Under the pieces are notes generated by a model. That model worked only from the letters and a program-made list of their open reading frames with translations, was not told the DNA's origin and did not search any database. Position numbers and translations under genes: made by a program. From positions 292,512,364 to 292,576,363 of the forward strand of contig CM046877.1 of NCBI GenBank assembly GCA_025667525.1: a stretch of 64,000 nt of DNA, given 5' to 3'. The DNA comes from Glebionis coronaria. Its lineage: Eukaryota; Streptophyta; Magnoliopsida; Asterales; Asteraceae. Every line of letters starts with the position of its first letter. The first letter of the stretch is position 1. Of this stretch, positions 34,906-45,152 are shown piece after piece.

Positions 34906-36825
34906 AATCCCCTACACTTGACCATTGCAATGTCCTCATGCAATGCATTAGTTACAAAGCACGTTTACACTTTTCATCATAATCAATCCATAGTGGCCTT
35001 TATTAAAGAGATAGAAAATTACAAACATTTAAAGTAAAGAAATCAAAAGCATACCTTGGGTTTTGGAAATGTCATGAATAATCATCATCCTCAAGTTTTC
35101 ACTTTCTCCAAACCAACCTTAAAAACGAGATCATTGTTATTATAAGTTAGCAAACTAACACGAACTCATGTGGGCCAATTACTCACTTAGACTCCCTTAT
35201 TCCTAGGTGTATCTCTTATATTTTATTATTGTCTTGAATGATCACAAAGATGCATTGTTGACTTATTTCGATAGTTATTTAGACCGAAAATAAAGTGAAC
35301 GATTTAATCAATAGTTAGCTAAAGGACAAAACCTTTTAAAACTGCTTCTCGAGACCTCATAAAGTTCATATCTTGGCATAACTCGCTTCACGATTTGAGA
35401 CCTTTCTCGGACCGATATTTGGCAGCGACTTCATACTTCAAACCTTGAGAGACGTTCATGAAATTATGGTCTTCTCTTCATAATGGAATTTCTTCACTTG
35501 AAATTTTGAGAGATTCATACTTGGACCACGACTTCTTCACTTTTCTCCAATCTTTATTTTGGACTTTGATATACAACGATCCGCCTCCTTTTTGGACTTG
35601 GCTTTATTTATCTTCATACCTTGCTAGCGTCTTTTCGGATAGACTTCTCCATGACTTTTGGGGAGTTTTTGATTTTCGTCGTGTGTCTCGATCCTTCATA
35701 TTGATTTTCGATAAATGATTCTTCACATCACTTTTGGATCTTTAGCAACAAAATGTAGCCCTCTTGTCTTGTTAGGACCTTTTTGGACTCGCCAATATTC
35801 GCATCCCGCTTCAATAAGTTATGCCTTGGCTATGAACTCTAATCCATACCGAGCAACTTTTAAACGATCTTGGGCTAGAAGCTAAGTAAATTTTCAAATC
35901 GTACAACCTTATTTATTGCAGATAAATTTATTAGCAAGCGATGGGAGAATAGACTTATAATTAACTCACATAAATTCACGAAAGAATACCGAACTTATAA
36001 TTGGCTCTATCATCTCTCGTTCTCCACAGTTTAAAATCTCAAGGAATGAGACTCGTGGATGCTTAGCCTATTAAATCAAAGTTTTGGGTTTTTGAGTCGC
36101 CTATAGGATCTTGAAAATTCTTAGACTTTTTCAAGTTTAGAAATCGCGTTTTAAAGTTCCCTTGATAAAACGACTCTCTAGGATCAATTATAGGAACTTG
36201 CGAAAAGTTCTTGTTCTTAACCCGTGAGAGTTAAGACTTTCGCGTTTTATAGCTCCCTATATAAAAGCCTAGCAAAACTTGACTTAAACATGTTAAGGAT
36301 ACTAGCTAGAGTAAACTTAGATAAGTAAACTCAGGTTGAGTCAAAAGATTCACAACGTTTGAAAACTAAAACCACTTTATTAAAGATTTATTCTAGCAAA
36401 GAAAGAAAATAATTATACAAAGGGAAAAACTAATAGGCCAAAATAGATCAAAAATTTTGAAAAATGTCGAAAAATTGATTTTCCGGTTAAAATGAGGACA
36501 AATACAAGGAAAAGGCCACTTAACTTCGATAGAAGTCCCCCCTACACTTAACATAAACATTGTCCTCAATGTTTAAGCATGTGGGAGTAAAATCCCCTAC
36601 ACTTAGGACATTGTGCACTTTGTTTAAATCTCGCTAGGGAAGAGACAACTAAAGAGATTCCTATTTTAATATTGAGAAAATATAAAATAGTGAATCGAAA
36701 AGAGTTTAGGATAGAACCGGGAAAATGGGAACACGGAATCACGGGTCGTCAAGAATCATCAAGAGTGGATCATTGAGCGCTCGAATCCCTGATTAGAAGA
36801 GGAGAGGAAATAGCAAACCAACGGG
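34906..36825 (-). other. Element E downstream non-coding region, 3' piece
   Basis: Between E's 3' LTR and the element D insertion. It is homologous to the downstream regions of B and C: PPT at 34906-34919, stem-loop 34923-34945, stem-loop 36555-36574 and PPT-like copies near 36530 and 36594 (minus strand). The bases 36821-36825, ACGGG, are D's left target duplication. No credible coding frame. Confidence 0.75.
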
Positions 36826-37079
36826 TGATGTAGTGGTTTTGTATACCCTTTTAGGAAAAAGAGGCAACAAAGTAGTGGTAAGCGTTAAGTGTCGGTTTAG
36901 GAAAACCAAGCACTTATGACCCTTAAGAAAGGTGAGTTCATTCTCGAGGAGGCTAGTGCGTTGTGTTAAGAGTTGGTTAATGTTTTTGATTATATTGATT
37001 GAGAAAGAAATGAGATTAGGAAAGGAAGACGGTTACGAAAACGGATTAAACTATGACGAAAAAGGCGTAAACGTAAAAC

Positions 37080-37900
37080 CGTAAAAACTACAAAATTTAA
37101 AATTTTAACCTAAAAATTAATTATAAACTAAAACAAGTCCAAAATAATATAAATAAGAAATAAAATCCAATAAAAATATTTTAAAACCTTTTATTAATTA
37201 AATATTCAATTTTAAATGCTAATTAAAGCCTTAAAATCAAATATAATTAATCAAAATATCCAAAATATTATTTTATTGAACAAATTACTTACTTATATTA
37301 TTAAAAGACTAAAAAGTATTTTTCTAAAATTTAAAAACTATTTAAACTATTTTTAAAACCCTAAAAACTATTTAAAATGATTTAAAACTAACTAAACTTA
37401 AAATAATTATAAAAATAAATCTAAAGGCTATAAAAATATTCTAAAAATTGTAAAAGTCCTAATTAATGCTAATTGAGATAGAAAAAATGAAAAAAGTAGA
37501 AAAATAAAACTTTCTATTTTTAGCAATAAAATAATAATAAAATATTCAAGAAAATAAAAAGTTTATAAAAAATATTCTAAAAAATTTCTAAAAATCCTAA
37601 TTAATGTAACTAAGAGAAAAATGAAAATAAAAGTTCCTAAAACCTTTTAATTAATTTTATATTAATTTTTAAATTTAACAAAAAAAACTAAAATAAAATA
37701 AAATTGAAAATTAAAGTTTTTGAAAATTTAACTAGATGTAAACCTCAAGTTATTAAATTAAAACTTAAAAATTATTTTTCCTAAAATTAAAATTACTTTT
37801 AACTATTTTTAAACTATTTATTAAAAACCGGGTAAAAAAAATGCATAAAAAATAAATAAATAAAAGGAAAAATACAAACTTGGTTTATAAAAATCCTAAA
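37080..37900. repeat. A-rich low-complexity tract in element D 3' LTR
   Basis: Very A-rich on the plus strand with irregular copies of AAAACTATTTAAA and CTAAAAATT-like units. The same tract is at 49815-50630 in the 5' LTR. On the element strand it is T-rich and lies downstream of the TATA box. Confidence 0.7.
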
Positions 37901-38078
37901 CTGAATAACTACCCTAGGAAAAATAAAACTTAGCCAAAAATCCAATTAAATAAGCTGTGGTAGCTTAAATAAGCTACGGGTTATATATAAAAAGCTAAAA
38001 CAAAAACGCCTTAAGTATTCTTTGATTCCTCCCTTGGTTAGTAAAAGACCCAAGGGCAGGATGGTAGTGTGTGTGTGC

Positions 38079-38119
38079 TTTGGCAGTGGTGGCGCAGGTT
38101 CAAGTCCTGGCCACGCCAA
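38079..38119 (+). other. tRNA-like stem-loop with Pol III B-box motif in element D LTR
   Basis: Contains GGTTCAAGTCC, close to the Pol III B box (GGTTCGANTCC), inside a perfect arm CAGG-TTCAAGT-CCTG. Outer bases TTTGGC and GTGG pair with CCAC and GCCAAA. It lies antisense to element D. An identical site, one base different, lies at 50816-50856. It may be a tRNA-derived SINE remnant captured by the LTR; a full tRNA fold is not supported because the acceptor strand lacks a 5' partner. Confidence 0.4.
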
Positions 38120-39398
38120 AAATTTTTAAAATATTTTTTTTTCAAATCTTTTTACCCCTCTTGTTACACAGTCACTACTTCTCACCAAAATGCCTATACT
38201 TGTCTAATTTACGCTAGAATTACCCCTAAAGTGAATCAAACAAGCCCAGACATGGAACCTCTTTTTTTTTACTTGTTATCTGATCTTTTGTTGTGTTCTT
38301 TTTGGACAGTCAAAACCCCCACTTGCAGTTGGCTTGTGGGGGTGTATTAAGCTAGCAGAAATCGAACAAGACAAACTCGCACACCAAATGACTGATATAC
38401 AAGAAAAATCAGGAAACAATCAGGTTGCAAGTACTAATCAAATACAAACCAAATCAACACTTATCACTGAATCATGCCATAATATTCAAATGGCAAGCTT
38501 GGTACCTAGGTCTGATAAACATAAACAGTAAGCTCAAAGAAAAAGGGTAATCGAACTAAGCGAAAATTTAACCGATACTAAGCAGCAGGCAAATATGTAT
38601 AAGTGTCAAGCGTAACAGCTATTACAGGCAGAAACAAATCTATACTCTTGCATGCACACCTAGAGTTCCAATTAGCAAACAATAATATGATAAGAATGCG
38701 CAGTCGGTGAACGACACTACAAGCAGCCCCTATCCTTTTATCTGATGAATCGATAACTCAACGCCATGCCCACTTGTTAATTTCTTTCTTTCCTTTGGTT
38801 TCTATGCAGTTACCAGTCACTTAAACCAATTACCAAACAAGAGTACAATAGCTACTAAACCTCAATCACTGATTATATGCACCCGTCAAGATCAATCAAA
38901 CACATACAGTGATCATACACTTCTAAATTTTACTCTGGAATGCTGTTATGAAAATGGAGTGCAAAGTTCTGACACGCAAAGCAAACGAGAATAATTCCAC
39001 CTCAGTTAATGAACCTGCTGATTTTACAAGCACACAGTAGGCTGTGATGACCGCTTTTGAGCAGCAATGACCACAATTAGTACCACAAGCAGAGCTACTT
39101 TTTCTTTTTCAGCAAGCTAGTAGTAATAATACTAAACCTACAAGTCCTCAACTAACTAATCAAGCTAGGGCGTAAACATATTAATTTAAACCAAGTAACA
39201 ATACTATATAAGCAAGCAACAAACAAGAATCTGTTAGCACAAAAACTAATGACTTAAAAACTTCTATCTTAAGCCGATATCTAAAATAAACCCTCAAAAT
39301 AGCACCAGCAGTAATAACAATGACAGAAAATTAGTTAACACGTGAGATGATAATATATTATAAAATCATAACAACCAAAACATGAAATCAGTTCAAAA

Positions 39399-39665
39399 CT
39401 AATCAGCAAACTTAGACAAGCAGTTAACACTCAGAACAATTATACAACTAGCAAAAATAAATAATATATAAAAAAGAAAGGAAGAGATTGCGATACCTAC
39501 CCTTGTTTGCATCCAACAAGGGTCAGCTAAGCTCCCCTGACCTCGACCAACTACTAGGTGAGGCAGGGGTGTCTTGGACGATAAAGTATTGAGGGGGTGT
39601 TCGTTGGGGTTCAACAACTGAACCGAATCACCATGAATGAAAAGAAAAGCTGCTAAGAATAACAA
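39399..39665 (-). other. Small hydrophobic ORF in element D 3' LTR leader (88 aa)
   Basis: Begins MLFLAAFLFIHGDS and has a second hydrophobic stretch (ISSFLFYILFIFASCIIVLS). It lies about 350 nt downstream of the LTR TATA box on the element strand, so it would fall in the transcript leader. The 5' LTR copy (52137-52403) has the same protein sequence, expected from LTR similarity alone. I do not recognise it; chance is possible. Confidence 0.25.
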
Positions 39666-40011
39666 ATTAATACAAGAACTGAGTTCTTGGATTGTTAGCT
39701 CAACAAATAAATAAACACACCCTGCTTGTTTATATTTTTTTTCTTATAGAATCTTTTCAAGCACTTCTACACTTAAATGAAATTGATGATAACTTAAAAC
39801 AAGAAGATTTTGAAAGCACTTCTACTCACTTACTGATTAACTCAAACAATAAAACTCCAACTCAACTTTAAAAACGTTAACTTAAATCATAAAACAGAAA
39901 ATAAATTGGAACTCGGATGATTTTTAAAAACTTCAAACTTTTCATTCATAAAAGAGTAAAATTACAAAAAATCCGAGACAAGGGAAAATGGGTACCACAG
40001 GTCGGTCCTCA

Positions 40012-40017
40012 TTTATA
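40012..40017 (-). promoter_or_regulatory. TATA-like box in element D 3' LTR
   Basis: TATAAA within GGCCTATAAATGAGG on the minus strand; the same at 52752-52757 in the 5' LTR. That copy is the likely promoter of the element transcript. Confidence 0.6.
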
Positions 40018-41239
40018 GGCCCCCTCAGATTGTTCTAGAATTGAAAACAAAAGAAAGCCCTAATCTACTGAGTTTCCAAATTTACCCTTGATGAAGATGC
40101 GAATATGCTGATCTTGATCCCATCTTTTGAATAATCCTTGAAGCCATGTGCAAATATCTTGGATGTTTGTGATAGACAGGCTGGATGCATCAATCTTGAA
40201 CGTTAGATTTCGTTTGGAGGACACGAAACCCTTAAGAGTCGTTGATTCTCTGGTGTTCCTTTGTCTTTTTGCCAATGGGTGGGATTTTGGGGACCAGGGA
40301 GTGAGTGTGATGGGAGATTAAAAGTGGGGTTTGGATTAATCCATGATTAATCACTGATCTGGAATAGACCAGGTCTTAATTCATGAATTTCAATTTGGGG
40401 AAAAATTAGGGTTTATAGGGAAAAAGTGTGTTTTGATCTTTTCAGTTTAGGGTTAAATGTGTTTAAGAGGAAAAACACGTTTAATATTAAATGTGTGTTA
40501 TAAAATCAATGGGTCAACCGAGTTTGGGGTATGGGTATTTGGGTAAACGGGTCTTTATGTTGGGTTATGGTGACGTGTCAGATTTTGGTTGGGTGGTGGA
40601 GTTTGATTGTCTCCCAAGAATGCCCCCTAATGTTTTCCCTTTTCTTCACTTTGTAAATATCAGTCAAAACTTGTTTTCCCTTTATAATAAGTATGGGTTC
40701 TTGTCAATTTTGGCACAAGGATTTTATAAGCTTGAAACAAGGACCAAACATGTAAATTCTTCAATATTCAAGGGCTGTTTTTGACATGTCTTCATTCTTT
40801 AAGGCTTTGACTTGTTTGTTGACTTCTTGGAGGACCATTATTGATAATTTAGTTTTGTTGAGGGACTAAATTTGCCAATTCTTCAAAGTTAGAGGTCCTT
40901 TTTATAATTTTGACAAACTTTAGGGACCAAACTTGTAATTATGAAGATACAAGGGTATAAAGTGTCAATTCTTCAAAGTTGGAGGACCAATCTTCATGAT
41001 TCTTCAAATCTTCAAGGGTTTTCTTTGGAAAATTCTTCATTAGGGCTTGGTTCATCGTGCGGCTTTGTTTCCCGTGTTCGTTTTTGCGTGATTCTTGTGA
41101 TCTTTTGTCATTTTCTCAATATCCGTACCTAAAATACACAAGCAACAAACACAAGCATATATTTGGGTATCTTGATGATATTTAATGCATTTTAAGCCCG
41201 ATTTGGACGATGAGACTATGTATAAAAGCAGTCTCATCA

Positions 41240-43073
41240 CTCCCCCATACTAAACCATTGCCGTGCCCTCACGCAATGCTAGAATTAAGTATCATAGCAT
41301 CTCCAAAATTCATTTTTTATGGACTTTATTGAAATGATAAACTAGCTATACTACTACTATTACTACTACTTGTGTTATAGACATAATGTATGATTTTCAT
41401 CGCAAAATGGGACGTTTAGGTTCATAGAATAAGAACACGTGAATGCTTCGTTAGAAATAATTTCATCGTCCTCGATTTTCACCTTAATTCCATGCCAAGC
41501 GTGCAACGAGATCATTGTCATTATAAGTTAGTAATGCTAACACTACTCATATGCCCTAATCACGTACTTATCCTCCCATTATTCCTAAGTTGTATCTCTT
41601 ATATTTTATTTTGTCTTGAATGTTTCACGAGGATACATTGTTTGACTTATGCGATAATAGAGATTTAGGTCTAAAAATAGAGTCCTAACGGTGTAACTAA
41701 GACCATCAAGTCAATAACCCCTCCTAATAGACGACGATGTTAAAAAATTAAGTTGACAAGAAGAATCGATAAACACGGTTTTATAACAGTTTTGAACATG
41801 AGACTTATTACCAAGACTTTTATACGCCCCCTAACGGAAAGGCCTTATTATCTTTGGTTTACCTCCATCTTTTATTCAACTTCGCCATGAAGCTTTTATT
41901 ATGACTTCGGTCTTGCCTTGCCTTTTATTATCCGCCTCATCGGTGGTTTTATTAGCCAAAGACGTATATCCTCACGCTAAAGCGAATTTTGGATCTTTAA
42001 AGCTTCGAAGATTAAGGCTTGATTCACTTTCAATTTTGCATAGATTTTTGGCCTTGTGGGGCTTCAAATTGTTTACTAGATTTAGGTGAGCACTTGAAAT
42101 CTTATTATTGGGTGAAGCTTTCGATTATTGGGGTGCCAATACTTCAAAACCGTGACGCTGGCGATACCTTAATGTCTTCCCAATTTAATTACACGGAAGC
42201 TACTAGAAAAGACTAGAAACCCAACAATCCTAACTAAACCGCTAAGTCAATATTTATTAAGCAAAAAATATTTACAAGCGAAGGGAGAATAAGCAAACAA
42301 CGAGAACACATGAGTTTTTGAAAGAATACGAGTACTCTACGTTTAGCATAGTAACTTATAATTAACTCTATCATTTCTCGTCCTCATTTAAGAGACTTAG
42401 CCTAATGTGTAGTTAAGGAATCAAAGCTAAGTGCTCAACACGCACGGTCGAGTCAAAAATTACTCTTATTCTCACCATCGGAAAATCTACATTTGTGTCT
42501 TAAAACACTTATAAGACATGAGAAAAATTTTAAAATTTGGCCATTTTTAGCCTTATTTTGCAACAAAACGATAAACAAAAAGATAAACTTTGGAAAGCAT
42601 GAAGGTTTGGCAAGGCAAGTATCTATTTACCCCCCCATACTAAAGTTAAACATTGTCCTTAATGTTTCGAGTCTAGGGGTGCAAACACCCCCATACTAGA
42701 GACGTAGTCGAATGCCTAATCTAGCATAGAAAGGGTGTAACCATTAAATTTAAAGCCGTTTATGAAGTGTGCTAAAAACCTATGGTTAGAACATCAAAAG
42801 GATATATCATGGATATTGAGAAATGTCTCCAAAGAAAACGATCGAGTGCTCCCATAAAACGAACACGAGAGGCTCCAATCGTGAAGATCATGATCTAAAA
42901 ACCACATATCACAAACAACCACGAAACAAAGGTTGGAAGGGCACGAATCCCCACATGTAAGCTACATTAGACTAAGAAAGCGATAATATGTACATAGGAT
43001 AAGCATGGGACTCCCCCACGAGGCACCTCGTTTTTGATTACCGAGTCATGAGCTCGACTCGATCCCCTCAATA
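41240..43073 (-). other. Element D downstream non-coding region with PPT and hairpins
   Basis: About 1.8 kb between the integrase stop and the 3' LTR, without a gene. PPT at 41240-41250 (minus GTATGGGGGAG), stem-loop 41256-41278, stem-loop 42648-42667 followed on the element strand by a second AGTATGGGGG, stem-loop 43013-43030 region (CGAGG-TG-CCTCG) and post-stop stem-loop 43042-43061. Colinear with element A 2270-4058. Confidence 0.75.
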
Positions 43074-44438
43074 CTAATTATCATTGGGGAAGGTGACTTG
43101 GTCGAGGTAGTTCAAGGATGGAACTTCCCCGCCAAAGTAGTGCTTCAACCTATGTCCATTCACCTTGAAGTTAGGACCATCATCTTGAGCTAGCTCGATG
43201 GTCCCATACGGAAACACTTGAGTCACGGTGAATGGACCGGACCAACGGGATTTCAATTTACCGGAAAATATTTTCAATCTTAAATTAAAAAGTAAAACTT
43301 GATCCCCAATGTTAAAAACCCGGTTTTTAATTTTTGAATCATGCAACTTTTTAGTTTTCTCTTTATAAATCAATGAATTTTCATAAGCAATGTCCCTCAA
43401 TTCATCTAATTCATTCAATTGCATTTTCCGGTGTTTTCCCGCGGTCTCCATATCATCATTACAATGCTTTAGGGCCCAATAAGCCTTGTGTTCTAACTCG
43501 ATAGGCAAATGACAATTCTTTCCATACACAAGCTTATAGGGAGTGCACCCAATGGGTGTCTTATGAGCGGTCCTAAAGGCCCATAAAGCATCGTCCAACT
43601 TATCCGACCAAGATTGTCGGTTTTCCCCAACGGATCTCTCCAAGATCCTTTTCAACGCTCGGTTTGAAACCTCGACTTGCCCACTCGTTTGTGGGTGATA
43701 AGCCGTAGAAAGACGATGTGTAACCCCATATTTCCTTAAGACTCTTTCGAATTGGTCGTTACAAAAATGGGTTCCACGATCGCTTATGATCACACGAGGG
43801 GTTCCAAACCGAGCAAACAAGCTTTTCAAGAACTTAACTACCACACGAGCATCATTGGTGGGCAAGGCCTTCGCCTCCACCCACTTAGAAAGGTAGTCAA
43901 CCGCAACGAGAATGTACTTATTACCACGAAATGATGGGAACGGCCCCATAAAGTCTATACCCCACACGTCAAAGATCTCACATACTTGAATGATATTTTG
44001 TGGCATTTCATCTTTTTGTGAGGCTTTTCCTTGTCGTTGGCATGCATCACAAGACTTCACAAGATCTTGTGTATCTCGGTAAATAGTAGGCCAAAAGAAC
44101 CCGGCATCAAACACCTTCTTAGCCGTGAGATTAGCACCGTGGTGACCACCCGTGGGTCCCTCATGGCAAGCCCTAAGGATGTTAAAAGCTTCGGTGCCAA
44201 ATACACAACGTCGGATGATTTGATCCGCACACGTTTGAAACAAGTAAGGGTCGTTCCAAAAGTAGAACTTGACGTCACGAAAGAATTTTCGTTTTTGTTG
44301 AGTCGTCATACCCTTAATGATGAAGTTGCCCGCATGGTAATTTGCAAAGTCCGCAAACCATGGGGTGGAAGAATCAAGCTTAGAATTCACTACACCAAGT
44401 GTCTCAAGCGGAAATGTTTCGGTGATTTCCTTGGGCTC
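43074..44438 (-). CDS. pol: Element D integrase
   Basis: Open from the stop at 44439-44441 to the end of pol at 43074, in the same frame as the RNase H segment upstream. HHCC zinc domain ([14 protein letters not shown] to CDACQRQ, about 44165-44030), DDE core with DFMGPFPSF (43945), SDRGTHFCN (43765) and [12 protein letters not shown] (43680), then the C-terminal domain with [11 protein letters not shown], ending VTFPNDN. All catalytic residues appear present and no chromodomain follows. It would be made only as part of the polyprotein, which one upstream stop interrupts. Confidence 0.9.
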   Translation of the reverse strand, partial: EPKEITETFPLETLGVVNSKLDSSTPWFADFANYHAGNFIIKGMTTQQKRKFFRDVKFYFWNDPYLFQTCADQIIRRCVFGTEAFNILRACHEGPTGGHHGANLTAKKVFDAGFFWPTIYRDTQDLVKSCDACQRQGKASQKDEMPQNIIQVCEIFDVWGIDFMGPFPSFRGNKYILVAVDYLSKWVEAKALPTNDARVVVKFLKSLFARFGTPRVIISDRGTHFCNDQFERVLRKYGVTHRLSTAYHPQTSGQVEVSNRALKRILERSVGENRQSWSDKLDDALWAFRTAHKTPIGCTPYKLVYGKNCHLPIELEHKAYWALKHCNDDMETAGKHRKMQLNELDELRDIAYENSLIYKEKTKKLHDSKIKNRVFNIGDQVLLFNLRLKIFSGKLKSRWSGPFTVTQVFPYGTIELAQDDGPNFKVNGHRLKHYFGGEVPSLNYLDQVTFPNDN

Positions 44439-45152
44439 TTAAACACTTTGGTGAGGATCTTCCAAAGGAGAGAGATGATCGGCCGCTAGATTCTCGGCTC
44501 CTTTTTTGTCAACGATTTTGTGATCAAATTCTTGAAGGAGGAGAATCCAACGAAGTAATCTCGGCTTAGCATCTTGCTTTGCCATAAGATACTTAATAGC
44601 CGAATGGTCCGTATACACTATGCATTTCGTCAAGACGAGATAAGGTCGGAATTTCTCAAATGCATATACCACGGCAAGGAACTCCTTTTCCGTTGTAGTG
44701 TATTTAAGTTGATCCTCGGTCATCGTCTTGCTAGCATAGTGTATAGGCAAGAAGTGCTTATCATGACGTTGCCCCAAAACGGCCCCTATAGCGTAATCAC
44801 TAGCATCACACATTAGTTCAAAGGGGAGGTTCCAATTGGGAGCAACAAGAATGGGAGCTTCGGTAAGTTTCCTCTTAAGGATCTCAAAGGCTCGTACACA
44901 ATCTTCGTCAAAGACAAAACGTGCCTCTTTTTCAAGAAGATGTGTAATGGGTCGAGAAATCTTCGAGAAATCCTTGATGAATCGTCGATAAAAGACCGCG
45001 TGGCCTAGGAAACTCCTAACTCCCTTGACGGTTTTGGGATGAGGTAATTTGGCGATGACGTCTACCTTAGCTTGATCTACCTCAATCCCCGCTTTCGAGA
45101 CCTTGTGCCCTAAGACGATTCCACTTTTAACCATAAAATGACACTTTCCCAA
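44439..45152 (-). CDS. pol: Element D RT end and RNase H
   Basis: Continues pol after a 1-nt deletion in an A run near 45148. It contains the RT tail ([18 protein letters not shown]), connection ([16 protein letters not shown]), RNase H with [14 protein letters not shown] (44800) and [20 protein letters not shown] (44600), and [11 protein letters not shown] (44485). A TAA at 44439-44441 ends it; element A has Tyr at the equivalent place, and integrase continues in frame beyond it. Confidence 0.9.
   Translation of the reverse strand: MGKCHFMVKSGIVLGHKVSKAGIEVDQAKVDVIAKLPHPKTVKGVRSFLGHAVFYRRFIKDFSKISRPITHLLEKEARFVFDEDCVRAFEILKRKLTEAPILVAPNWNLPFELMCDASDYAIGAVLGQRHDKHFLPIHYASKTMTEDQLKYTTTEKEFLAVVYAFEKFRPYLVLTKCIVYTDHSAIKYLMAKQDAKPRLLRWILLLQEFDHKIVDKKGAENLAADHLSPLEDPHQSV

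Larger units (their letters stand above)
36826..41239 (-). repeat. Element D 3' LTR (4.4 kb)
   Basis: Matches 49562-53976 end to end. Along the plus strand it has an A-rich tract (37080-37900), a tRNA-like stem-loop (38079-38119), a hydrophobic minus-strand small frame (39399-39665), a TATA box at 40012-40017 (minus), and a U3-like part with repeated TTCTTCAA phrases (40700-41040). The PPT (minus GTATGGGGGAG) abuts it at 41240. Confidence 0.93.

Noticed and set aside
38334..38531. Plus-strand small frame in element D's LTR
   Set aside because: Antisense to the element, no domain, and disrupted in the second LTR copy near 51230.
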